A stretch of 16,593 nt of DNA from CAZSGN01 sp964606415 (GTDB lineage Bacteria; Bacteroidota; Bacteroidia; Bacteroidales; JBBRXJ01): contig CAZSGN010000026.1 of assembly GCA_964606415.1 (NCBI GenBank), positions 1 through 16,593 of the forward strand, read 5' to 3'. A model generated the notes under the pieces. That model saw nothing but the letters and a program-made list of their open reading frames with translations. It did not search any database and was not told the DNA's origin. Numbering within the stretch: position 1 is the first letter of the stretch; every line of letters starts with the position of its first letter. Made by a program: the position numbers and the translations under genes. Shown piece by piece: positions 8,406 through 15,929 of the stretch.

Positions 8406-10145
8406 TTATTCAAGCCTGATTTCAGCAACCGAAGCTCCAGGAGGCACCATAGGTAAAATATTGGCCTCTTTTTCGGTATTAACTTCAAGCAAATAAGGGC
8501 CTTCATGCGCAAACATCTCATCAATGGCACCCTGAATTTCATTACGCTCATTGACATGCTTTCCTTGAATGCCATATGCCTTAGCCACACCAACAAAATC
8601 AGGACTCACCATATCAGTAGATGCATATCTCTTGTCGAAAAACATATCCTGCCATTGACGAACCATACCAAGAAAATGATTATTAAAAATCACAATTTTC
8701 ACAGGCAGCTCATGTTCCATAACAGTTCCTAATTCCTGGATTGTCATCTGAAAACCGCCATCACCCACAAACAAAACAACAGGCCGGTCGGGGCGGGCAA
8801 ATTTAGCTCCCATAGCAGCAGGTAAACCATACCCCATCGTACCTAAACCTCCGGATGTCACCTGTGAATTAGGTTCGAGATATTTATAATACCTTGCTGC
8901 AGCCATCTGATGTTGTCCAACATCAGAAACAACTATTGCTTTTCCTTTTGTCACCTCAGAAACAATATGAACAACTTCCCCCATCCTGATACCACCTTCT
9001 TTTGGATGGATATCACGTGCGATCACTTTATCATATTCAATTTTTTCACATTTCCGGAATTCTTCCAGCCACTCATCATGCTTATTATCATTAATTAGGG
9101 GCAATATCGCATTTAAAGCACTCTTGGCATCAGAATTAACCGGCACCGAAGCCTGAACAATTTTATCCAGTTCAGCAGCATCAATTTCAATATGCACTAC
9201 TTTGGCCTTAGAGCCATAATCAGACAACCGTCCAGTCACACGGTCATCAAAGCGCATACCTATCGCTATCAACAAATCAGCTTCATTGGTTTTAATATTG
9301 GGTCCATAATTCCCATGCATCCCCAACATACCGACATACAAAGGATTATCCTGAGGAATAGAAGAAATACCCAGAAGCGTACATGCTACGGGGATACCTG
9401 CTTTTTCCGCCAGGGTAAGCAATTCTTTTTCTGCTTTAGAATTCAGCACCCCATGTCCGGCAAGAATTAAAGGCTTCTTCGCCTCATTGATCAACTTAGC
9501 AGCAGCCTCCACCTGGTTAATCTGTAACTCGGGATAAGGCTTATAACTTCTAATATGTGGAAAAAGTTCATAGCTGAATTCAACATCCTGTTTTTGAGCA
9601 TCAATAGTTATATCAAGCAATACAGGGCCTTTCCTTCCTGTATTAGCGATATAAAAAGCCTTTGCAAAAGCAGCAGGAATATCTTCAGCCTTAGTAATCT
9701 GATAATTCCATTTGGTTATAGGCATTGTAACACCTACTACATCAGTTTCCTGGAATGCGTCACTTCCAAGATCCCCATAAGCAACCTGAGCTGTTACAGC
9801 AACAAGAGGGATCGAATCCATATTTGCATTTGCCAGGCCAGTTACGAGGTTTGTTGCACCAGGCCCGGATGTAGCAAAACAAACACCAACCCGGTCTGTT
9901 ACACGGGAATATGCCTCTGCAGCATGAGCAGCGCCTTGCTCATGCCGTGCGAGAATATGCCTGAAACGATCATTAAAATTCATCATTTCATCATAAATAG
10001 GCATGATTTTGCCCCCCGGATAACCAAAAATAACAGATATATCTTCTTCAAGCAAGCTTAACAAAACTGCCTCAGAACCTTTTACCTTTACCGGTTTTTT
10101 ATCTTTTTTATAAGCTTCGTACTTTTCAAGAATGGTTTGTGCCAT
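8406..10145 (-). CDS. ilvB: Acetolactate synthase large (catalytic) subunit
   Basis: The thiamine diphosphate-, Mg- and FAD-dependent enzyme condenses pyruvate with pyruvate or 2-ketobutyrate, the committed step of branched-chain amino acid synthesis. All three domains are present in 579 residues. The N-terminal pyrimidine-binding domain has FGYPGG and the catalytic E69 in RHEQGAAHAAEAY. The central FAD domain has GMRFDDRVTG near 296-305. The C-terminal pyrophosphate domain has the G-D-G...N-N motif at 461-463 and 488-489, and the W-Q pair at 498-499 lies at the known inhibitor site. A 20-residue charged N-terminal extension precedes the conserved core. It is 31 nt downstream of ilvD and needs IlvN for full activity. 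No missing key residue is visible. Confidence 0.97.
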   Translation of the reverse strand: MAQTILEKYEAYKKDKKPVKVKGSEAVLLSLLEEDISVIFGYPGGKIMPIYDEMMNFNDRFRHILARHEQGAAHAAEAYSRVTDRVGVCFATSGPGATNLVTGLANANMDSIPLVAVTAQVAYGDLGSDAFQETDVVGVTMPITKWNYQITKAEDIPAAFAKAFYIANTGRKGPVLLDITIDAQKQDVEFSYELFPHIRSYKPYPELQINQVEAAAKLINEAKKPLILAGHGVLNSKAEKELLTLAEKAGIPVACTLLGISSIPQDNPLYVGMLGMHGNYGPNIKTNEADLLIAIGMRFDDRVTGRLSDYGSKAKVVHIEIDAAELDKIVQASVPVNSDAKSALNAILPLINDNKHDEWLEEFRKCEKIEYDKVIARDIHPKEGGIRMGEVVHIVSEVTKGKAIVVSDVGQHQMAAARYYKYLEPNSQVTSGGLGTMGYGLPAAMGAKFARPDRPVVLFVGDGGFQMTIQELGTVMEHELPVKIVIFNNHFLGMVRQWQDMFFDKRYASTDMVSPDFVGVAKAYGIQGKHVNERNEIQGAIDEMFAHEGPYLLEVNTEKEANILPMVPPGASVAEIRLE

Positions 10146-10176
10146 TTCAATAAGAATTTAAATTATTAGAGAATAC

Positions 10177-12003
10177 TCAATCAATTAAACGTACAGCCCC
10201 TTTGTCCGCTGAAGAAACATTGCTGGCATAAAACTTTAATGCCTTAGACACTTTCCTTTCACGATCAGGCTTAAAAGCCATCGATCCTTTTTGTAATTCA
10301 TTATTTCTACGTTGATCAAGTTCTGCCTGATCAATTAAAACATTAATCTTACGGTTTGGGATATCAATGGCAATCTTATCACCATCTTCCACTAACCCGA
10401 TGGCACCGCCGGCTGCTGCCTCGGGCGATACGTGCCCGATTGACAAGCCGGAAGTTCCACCGGAGAACCTCCCATCAGTTACAAGTGCACAAGCTTTCCC
10501 TAAATGTCTTGACTTAATATAAGAAGTCGGATATAACATCTCCTGCATACCCGGGCCACCCTTAGGTCCTTCATAAGTAATCAACACAACATCACCAGCC
10601 TGGACATCACCATTTAAAATACCTTCAATTGCTCTTTCCTGGGACTGGAATACCCGGGCCGTTCCTTCAAACTTTAATATCGACTCATCAACCCCGGCAG
10701 ATTTAACAACACAGCCATCTTCGGCAATATTCCCAAACAAAATAGCCAAGCCTCCATCCGGAAAATAGCAATTATCTTTATTCCTGATACAACCTTTTTC
10801 CCTGTCCTTATCAATATCTTTATATTGTTTATTCTGTGATCCCATTTTCAAATTTCTTTCTGTCATGCCAGGAGATCCATAAGCTAAATCAAAAGCATCC
10901 TTTACTGCTGTATCTCTCATAATATCATAATGATCGAGTGTTTGTTTCAGCTGACCATCAATCCGGCTAACACCAGTATCAATCAAACCAGCACGATCAA
11001 GTTCTCCAAGAATACTCATAATACCTCCAGCACGGCTAACATCCTCGAGATGATATTGAGAACTTGGGGCAACCTTGCAAAGCACAGGAACATGCCGTGA
11101 GAGATGATCAATATCAGTCATTTTAAAATCAACTTCAGCTTCATTGGCAATCGCCAGCAAATGCAAAACAGTATTGGTTGACCCCCCCATTGCTATATCC
11201 AGGGTCATTGCATTCATAAAAGCATTTTTAGTACCAATATTCCTTGGCAGCACACGATCATCCCCCTCGAAATAATATTTTTTAGTAATGTCAACAATTG
11301 TATCAGCAGCCTTTTTAAAAAGCTTTAGGCGATTCTCGTGCGTAGCCAAAACTGTTCCATTACCTGGCAAAGCCAGTCCAAGCGCCTCATTTAAACAATT
11401 CATCGAATTGGCAGTAAACATTCCGGAACACGAACCACAACTTGGACATGCGGCTTGTTCGACTTTTTCAATCTCAGCTTCAGACACCTGATCATCAGCA
11501 GCCATGACCATCGCATCAACAAGGTCATATTTCTTATCACCGACATTACCTGCTTCCATTGGTCCGCCGGAGACAAAAACAGTTGGAATATTCAGGCGCA
11601 TAGCCGCCATCATCATACCCGGGGTAATTTTATCGCAATTGCTAATACAAATTAAAGCATCCGCACAATGTGCATTTGTCATATATTCGATGCTGTCGGC
11701 AATTAAATCCCGGGAAGGTAAGGAATACAACATTCCCTGATGCCCCATAGCAATTCCATCATCAACAGCTATGGTGTTAAATTCAGCTGCGTACCAACCT
11801 TTAGCTTCAATCATCTTTTTAACATCCTGCCCAATTTGGTGCAAATGGGTATGTCCCGGAACAAATTGCGTAAAAGAGTTCGCAATAGCAATAACAGGTT
11901 TGCCAATCTGGTCCTCTTTCATTCCTGCTGCACGCCATAATGAACGAGCGCCGGCCATTCTGCGTCCCCCGGTAGTAGTTAAGCTTCTTAAGGTATTCTT
12001 CAT
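10177..12003 (-). CDS. ilvD: Dihydroxy-acid dehydratase
   Basis: The Fe-S enzyme dehydrates 2,3-dihydroxyisovalerate (or the methylvalerate) to the 2-keto acid, the third step of valine and isoleucine synthesis. Its 608 residues are close to the E. coli length (616). Visible motifs are DDGIAMGHQGM (81-91), CISNCDKITPGM (119-130, with Fe-S ligand C123, metal ligand D124 and the lysine K125) and CPSCGSCSGMFTANSMNCL (186-204). Near residue 43 it reads NSFTQFVPGHTHL, as in E. coli, without the extra Cys of the plant [2Fe-2S] enzymes; I infer the oxygen-labile [4Fe-4S] type. It is the first structural gene of the operon. A leader with an attenuator lies upstream. The start ATG is supported by the conserved N-terminus (RRMAGARSLWRAAGM). 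Confidence 0.97.
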   Translation of the reverse strand: MKNTLRSLTTTGGRRMAGARSLWRAAGMKEDQIGKPVIAIANSFTQFVPGHTHLHQIGQDVKKMIEAKGWYAAEFNTIAVDDGIAMGHQGMLYSLPSRDLIADSIEYMTNAHCADALICISNCDKITPGMMMAAMRLNIPTVFVSGGPMEAGNVGDKKYDLVDAMVMAADDQVSEAEIEKVEQAACPSCGSCSGMFTANSMNCLNEALGLALPGNGTVLATHENRLKLFKKAADTIVDITKKYYFEGDDRVLPRNIGTKNAFMNAMTLDIAMGGSTNTVLHLLAIANEAEVDFKMTDIDHLSRHVPVLCKVAPSSQYHLEDVSRAGGIMSILGELDRAGLIDTGVSRIDGQLKQTLDHYDIMRDTAVKDAFDLAYGSPGMTERNLKMGSQNKQYKDIDKDREKGCIRNKDNCYFPDGGLAILFGNIAEDGCVVKSAGVDESILKFEGTARVFQSQERAIEGILNGDVQAGDVVLITYEGPKGGPGMQEMLYPTSYIKSRHLGKACALVTDGRFSGGTSGLSIGHVSPEAAAGGAIGLVEDGDKIAIDIPNRKINVLIDQAELDQRRNNELQKGSMAFKPDRERKVSKALKFYASNVSSADKGAVRLID

Positions 12004-12045
12004 CTATCCTGTCTTTAGTAAACTTTAATAAAATCCTTTGGCATA

Positions 12046-12120
12046 TAAAAACAAAAAAACCATTCTTTTTAATGAGAATGGTTTCCAATACATAGTATCA
12101 TTGCAGTTCACCATCCTCAT
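12046..12120 (-). promoter_or_regulatory. ilv attenuator: terminator with competing antiterminator
   Basis: The terminator is a perfect 10-bp stem (12075-12084 with 12057-12066), 8-nt loop, then a T-rich tract (minus strand), ending some 50 nt before the ilvD start. An antiterminator pairs 12110-12120 (AUGAGGAUGGU) with 12072-12082 (ACCAUUCUCAU): 11 pairs, one G-U, using the 5' arm of the terminator. A protector hairpin (12127-12133 with 12117-12123, 7 bp, 3-nt loop) covers the start of the antiterminator arm and includes the last Val codons' neighbours. A ribosome stalled at Val codons 14-16 (12137-12129) would break the protector and favour antitermination. A ribosome at the stop codon would cover 12110-12120 and allow termination. 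The pairings are seen in the sequence; the switching follows from the known model of ribosome-mediated attenuation. Confidence 0.88.
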
Positions 12121-12176
12121 CTCAACGAGACGACCACGCTAACCACTACTAATACTATGTTCAACAAATGTTTCAT
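12117..12176 (-). CDS. ilvL: ilv leader peptide (Val/Leu-rich)
   Basis: A 19-codon ORF encodes MKHLLNIVLVVVSVVVSLR followed by TGA. Twelve of 19 residues are branched-chain: seven Val (positions 8, 10-12 and 14-16), four Leu and one Ile. Val codons are mixed (GTA, GTG, GTT, GTC), so the run is not a simple DNA repeat. It begins about 15 nt after the predicted transcription start and ends directly at the antiterminator arm. Composition, position before ilvDBNC and the overlap with switching hairpins identify it as an attenuator leader peptide, analogous to enterobacterial ilvL/ivbL in function rather than by sequence homology. It is too short for ordinary gene finders. The symbol is by analogy. 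Confidence 0.88.
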   Translation of the reverse strand: MKHLLNIVLVVVSVVVSLR

Positions 12177-12197
12177 AACAAAGTTTTGTTCTTGTTG

Positions 12198-12226
12198 CAA
12201 ATATAAAACAATTTTCGAAATCCAAA
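12198..12226 (-). promoter_or_regulatory. Promoter of the ilv leader/operon
   Basis: On the minus strand TATATTTG (12205-12198) matches the Bacteroidetes -7 consensus TAnnTTTG exactly. TTTG at 12226-12223 lies 17 nt upstream, slightly closer than the usual 19-21. The predicted start is near 12191, about 15 nt before the leader peptide ATG. Confidence 0.65.
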
Positions 12227-12310
12227 ATAACTTTCAATTTCTTTTTATCGCTATCTAAAAAAAAATAAAGAAGCTTATTATCTAAATATCCATTCTTTTT
12301 GATTAAAAAG

Positions 12311-12410
12311 CCGGATAAGCTACCTGCATCGCGCCGCTCAACCGCCTACCCTTGCTTCCTTCCGGACCTGGGGGGATTAAGCAGGAGCTGGCCGTGCAGG
12401 ACTTACCCGG
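12311..12410 (-). ncRNA. ffs: Signal recognition particle RNA, small bacterial type (4.5S)
   Basis: The minus strand carries the universal SRP core AGGTCCGGAAGGAAGCA (12352-12368 region) with its GGAA tetraloop. The two ends pair: CCGGGTAAG at the 5' end with CTTATCCGG at the 3' end, and GTCCTGCA with TGCAGG further in, giving a single hairpin rod of about 100 nt without an Alu domain. With Ffh protein it targets nascent membrane and secreted proteins to the Sec translocon. A CTTTTTAATC tail follows the closing stem (12301-12310), so the RNA's own stem probably ends transcription. It is encoded on the same strand as the ilv operon but with its own promoter upstream. Ends are estimated from base pairing, within a few nucleotides. 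Confidence 0.95.
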
Positions 12411-12416
12411 TTGATG

Positions 12417-12446
12417 CAAAAATAGAAGGTTTTTTTTGTTTTCCAA
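12417..12446 (-). promoter_or_regulatory. Promoter of the SRP RNA gene
   Basis: On the minus strand TATTTTTG (12424-12417) fits TAnnTTTG. TTGG (12446-12443), a partial match to the -33 TTTG box, lies 18 nt upstream. The -7 element ends 6 nt before the estimated 5' end of the RNA. Confidence 0.65.
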
Positions 12447-12488
12447 TAACATTTAGAAATAAGATCATTTTTTTTTGCAAAAAACTTC

Positions 12489-12496
12489 TATATTTG
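12489..12496 (+). promoter_or_regulatory. Candidate -7 element for the glycan gene cluster
   Basis: TATATTTG matches the Bacteroidetes -7 consensus and lies 22 nt before the ATG of the GT2 gene. No TTTG is found at the expected -33 distance; the nearest is only 11 nt upstream (12474-12477). The call therefore rests on one box. It is divergent from the SRP RNA promoter, about 70 bp away. Confidence 0.5.
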
Positions 12497-12518
12497 TTGA
12501 TCATTAGCCTGTTTTATT

Positions 12519-13469
12519 ATGGATATTACTGTTGTCATCCCCCTTTTTAATGAAGAAGATTCCATTGGAGAATTAACCCGGTGGATCAATCAAATTATGA
12601 AAAGTCATCAATTCAGCTATGAGATCATCATGGTTGATGACGGTAGTACAGACCGGTCATGGAATGTTATTGAACAACTAACAGAACAATATACTGAACT
12701 CCGGGCCATTAAATTCCGGCGGAACTATGGCAAATCAGCCGCTTTGCATACTGGTTTTCAATCAGCCAAAGGAGACGTTGTCGTAACAATGGATGCTGAT
12801 TTACAGGACAGTCCCGAAGAAATCCCGGAATTATACAGGATGATTATGGAGGATCAATACGATCTGATATCCGGATGGAAAAAAAAGCGCTACGACCCGG
12901 TATCAAAAACCATTCCCAGTAAATTATTTAATGCAACCGCCCGTAAATTCACCGGTATTCAACTCCATGATTTTAATTGCGGGTTAAAAGCTTACCGGAA
13001 TAAAGTTGTTAAAAACATAGAAATATTCGGGGAAATGCACCGGTACATCCCTGTCCTGGCAAAAAAAGCCGGGTTTCAAAAAATCGGGGAAAAAGTTGTT
13101 CAACATCAGAAAAGAAAATATGGCGTAACCAAATTTGGTTTTGAGCGTTTCATTAATGGTTTCCTGGACTTAATGACCATTCTATTTATATCGAAATTTG
13201 GTAAACGCCCCATGCATTTTTTCGGCACATTAGGAACGCTGATGTTTTTAGTTGGCTTCCTACTTGCACTGGGCATGGGCATCCATAAGATTTACTCCCT
13301 TCAATTCATGAACGAAAAGATCAGGCTTGTTGCGGATAATCCACTTTTTTATATATCATTAACTGCAATGATTATAGGCACCCAACTATTTCTCTCGGGT
13401 TTTCTCGGGGAGCTGGTCTCCAGAAGTTCATCCCACAGAAATGAGTATATTATTGAACAAGAATTATAA
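12519..13469 (+). CDS. Family 2 glycosyltransferase, polyprenyl-phosphate sugar transferase type
   Basis: This 316-residue protein has a GT-A fold in its first 215 residues: VVIPLFNEE (5-13), VDDGSTD (39-45) for nucleotide binding, MDADLQD (91-97) with the metal-binding DxD-like motif, and DFNCGLKAYR (151-160) of the DPM1/GtrB/ArnC group. Two membrane segments follow (about 233-256 and 276-301). This layout fits enzymes that move a sugar from a nucleotide donor to undecaprenyl phosphate on the cytoplasmic face of the inner membrane. Sugar and acceptor cannot be read from the sequence. It is the first gene of a plus-strand run with an SDR (18-nt gap) and a GT4 enzyme, so a role in surface polysaccharide, O-antigen or protein glycosylation is inferred. 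Length and motifs are complete. Confidence 0.9.
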   Translation: MDITVVIPLFNEEDSIGELTRWINQIMKSHQFSYEIIMVDDGSTDRSWNVIEQLTEQYTELRAIKFRRNYGKSAALHTGFQSAKGDVVVTMDADLQDSPEEIPELYRMIMEDQYDLISGWKKKRYDPVSKTIPSKLFNATARKFTGIQLHDFNCGLKAYRNKVVKNIEIFGEMHRYIPVLAKKAGFQKIGEKVVQHQKRKYGVTKFGFERFINGFLDLMTILFISKFGKRPMHFFGTLGTLMFLVGFLLALGMGIHKIYSLQFMNEKIRLVADNPLFYISLTAMIIGTQLFLSGFLGELVSRSSSHRNEYIIEQEL

Positions 13470-13487
13470 AAACCAAAATAAAATTTC

Positions 13488-14546
13488 ATGAGATTTCATT
13501 TAGTAACTGGTGCATGTGGTTTTGTCGGCCGAAACATGGTTCAACGATTATATAATACGACTAAAGACAGGATATTCATGGTTGATGATTTGTCTATAGG
13601 AACACATCCCTCAACCTGGTTAGCATCATTTGAATCAAAATTCCACAAAGATCTGGAGGTTATCGGTTCAGATGAACGATTATTATTCTGGAAAGGCGAC
13701 TTTCGCGATTTACTCTTTCACCTAAGAGAAAATCCCCGATATCTGCAAGAAACCTATGGATTAAAATTTGATGGATTTTCAGACGTCTTCCATTTTGCAG
13801 CTATTGTTGGCGGACGGGCCAAAATTGAAGGCAACCCCATGCAGGTAGCCCTTGATCTATCTATTGATGCCGAATTTTTCTACTGGATTTGTCAAAGTAA
13901 GCCCGGGCGGGTATTGTATCCCAGTTCCAGCGCTGCTTACCCAATAAACCTTCAATCTACCACACATGCAGTAGCACTCAAAGAAGGAGACATTGATTTC
14001 GAGAGTAATTTAGGCACACCGGACATGACCTACGGATGGTCCAAGCTCACCGGGGAATTCCTGGCCCAGATTGCAGCAAATCATTATAACGTTCCTGTTG
14101 TTTGCATTCGTCCTTTCAGCGGCTACGGGGAAGACCAGGACTTAAGCTATCCCGTACCCGCCATTGCCGCCAGAGCTGCCGCCAAAGAAGATCCTTTCGA
14201 GGTATGGGGAAGTGGTAAACAAGGCCGTGACTTTGTCCATATTGATGACATCCTTGATTTTATCTTTATTTTAATGGATGAAGTAAAAGATGGATCAGCA
14301 TATAACATTGGTTCGGGACATTTAACATCATTCCTTGAGCTTATTGATCTGTTTACCAGCTTTGCAGGATATAAACCTGAGATCAAACCCCTGCTAGATA
14401 AGCCTGTTGGGGTCCATTCCAGATATTCGGATATGTCCCTGGTACATGAAAAGTTTGGGTGGAAACCCAAAATATCCATTGAAGAAGGAATGCGCAGAGT
14501 TTATGATGTAGCCGTACAAAGGATTAAAAACCAGGGGGAATTATAA
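13488..14546 (+). CDS. NAD-dependent epimerase/dehydratase (extended SDR)
   Basis: The 352-residue protein has the Rossmann motif T-G-A-C-G-F-V-G (7-14), acidic DD (33-34) after the second strand, PSSSAAYP (145-152) with the catalytic-type Ser, and Y182-G-W-S-K186 as the YxxxK pair. Conserved RPFSGYGEDQ, the GRDFVHIDDI segment and the YNIGSG region place it among nucleotide-sugar epimerases/dehydratases of the extended SDR family. It should act in the cytoplasm on a nucleotide sugar that feeds the neighbouring glycosyltransferases. Between strands it has an insertion relative to short relatives (about 42-95). Which sugar it converts is unknown; GDP-mannose-epimerase-like, UDP-glucose-4-epimerase-like and dehydratase roles are all possible. 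Confidence 0.88.
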   Translation: MRFHLVTGACGFVGRNMVQRLYNTTKDRIFMVDDLSIGTHPSTWLASFESKFHKDLEVIGSDERLLFWKGDFRDLLFHLRENPRYLQETYGLKFDGFSDVFHFAAIVGGRAKIEGNPMQVALDLSIDAEFFYWICQSKPGRVLYPSSSAAYPINLQSTTHAVALKEGDIDFESNLGTPDMTYGWSKLTGEFLAQIAANHYNVPVVCIRPFSGYGEDQDLSYPVPAIAARAAAKEDPFEVWGSGKQGRDFVHIDDILDFIFILMDEVKDGSAYNIGSGHLTSFLELIDLFTSFAGYKPEIKPLLDKPVGVHSRYSDMSLVHEKFGWKPKISIEEGMRRVYDVAVQRIKNQGEL

Positions 14547-14606
14547 TTCATTGCCTCAAGTCTGTCAATTAATAATCCCCATCCAGCAATTTAAACGAAA
14601 ATACAT

Positions 14607-15881
14607 ATGAGAAAGATCGTCTGTTTTGGCCCTGGCCCAAAATTCAAAGGAGGCATAGCCAATTACAACACATCATTAGCAAAAGCCCTGGACAAAATCG
14701 AAGATACTGAAGTTCATATTATATCCTGGACACAGCAATATCCGGCCATCATTCCACGTGATTTCATAGACAGAAAAAGCAAAAGTGATCTCATGGAAGG
14801 CACAAATATTCAGGTCCACTACATGACCAACTATAACAAACCTTATTCATGGCAACAAACATACCAGTTAATCAAAAAAATCAAGCCAGAAATGGTTATT
14901 TTCCAATGGGCTATATCAATCCAGGGTATTCCAATGGGTTATATTGCCCGCAAACTAAAAAAAACAAACATTGAGGTATTATTTGATCTTCACTTTGTTA
15001 TCCAGAAAGAAGGGAGTAAGATTGATGACAAATTAACCAAAAGAGGAATTAAACATGCGGACAACTATATTGTCCATTCATTAAAAACAGCTAATGAACT
15101 AAAGACCTTATTACCAAAACGGTCTTTTAAAATTGTCTCTTCTGGCAGAAGCGGTAATCCTGATGAATCAAGCATTATAAAATTGTTCCATCCGGTCTAC
15201 AATATGTTTGCACCAGATCCGGACTTTGACATAACTGCTCAAAAAAAAGCCCTTCATCTAAAGGATAACGTTTTCCTTTTCTTTGGCTTTATCAGAAAGT
15301 ACAAAGGGCTCCATCATGCAATCCAGGCCTTTAATAAAGTTCTTGAATCCAGAAAAGATGTCTCCTTACTGATTGTTGGTGAATCTTTCTGGCATACGCT
15401 TGACAACAAAAAATTATCCACCCGCATAAAACAATCGCTTTTTAATCTTGCAAAGAAGCTGGTTCTTAAAAAAAGTGACGATGAAAAAGATTATCGTCCC
15501 CTGGACCTTATTAAAAAATACGGAATTGAAGATTTTGTCACAGTCGTTAATGATTTTGTGCCTAATGAAGATGTCCACAAATATTTCCAGGTCAGTGACA
15601 GTATTTTACTTTTTTATTTAACCGCCACTCCCTCAGGTGTTGAATCAATAGCATATAATTTTAAATTACCCATACTCGCAACTTCCGTTGGTCATTTTCC
15701 TGAAACGATCAACAATGGTTATAACGGATACCTGGCCAACGCGGGAGATATTGATTCTATGGCAGAGGTCATGCTTGAGTCACTCAATAACCCAATTAAA
15801 GAAGAAAATATCACAAAAACATCAAAAGATATGTCCTGGGATAATTACGCCAAAGCGATTCTGGATCTATCTGTGAAATAA
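14607..15881 (+). CDS. Family 4 (group 1) glycosyltransferase
   Basis: This 424-residue GT-B-type protein has an N-terminal acceptor domain opening with FGPGPKFKGGIANYN (7-21), the GG loop typical of GT4 enzymes. Its C-terminal donor domain holds LFFGFIRKYKGLHHAIQAF (224-242), VSLLIVGES (252-260), FVPNEDVHKYFQVSD (317-331) and SGVESIAYNFKLPILAT (343-359), followed by PETINNGYNGYL (365-376). The E346 region corresponds to the E-x7-E signature, in modified form. No signal peptide or membrane helix is seen, so it probably works at the cytoplasmic side of the membrane, adding a sugar to a lipid-linked glycan. It lies 60 nt downstream of the epimerase and is likely cotranscribed. Donor and acceptor are unknown. 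Confidence 0.88.
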   Translation: MRKIVCFGPGPKFKGGIANYNTSLAKALDKIEDTEVHIISWTQQYPAIIPRDFIDRKSKSDLMEGTNIQVHYMTNYNKPYSWQQTYQLIKKIKPEMVIFQWAISIQGIPMGYIARKLKKTNIEVLFDLHFVIQKEGSKIDDKLTKRGIKHADNYIVHSLKTANELKTLLPKRSFKIVSSGRSGNPDESSIIKLFHPVYNMFAPDPDFDITAQKKALHLKDNVFLFFGFIRKYKGLHHAIQAFNKVLESRKDVSLLIVGESFWHTLDNKKLSTRIKQSLFNLAKKLVLKKSDDEKDYRPLDLIKKYGIEDFVTVVNDFVPNEDVHKYFQVSDSILLFYLTATPSGVESIAYNFKLPILATSVGHFPETINNGYNGYLANAGDIDSMAEVMLESLNNPIKEENITKTSKDMSWDNYAKAILDLSVK

Positions 15882-15929
15882 CCCTGTTTCGTAATGATTT
15901 TTTAAGCAGAATTAAAAGTTATTTTCTGT

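Noticed and set aside
12014..12043. A second tiny ORF (8 codons, minus strand) between the attenuator and ilvD
   Set aside because: It lies after the terminator, has no amino acid bias and no conserved feature; probably chance.
12046..12226. T-box or metabolite riboswitch controlling ilvD
   Set aside because: No T-box sequence or known aptamer core is visible, while the leader peptide and competing hairpins explain the region fully.
12301..12420. tRNA or tmRNA gene in the GC-rich intergenic block
   Set aside because: The GGTCCGGAAGGAAGC core and end pairing are specific to SRP RNA; there is no cloverleaf or T-loop sequence.
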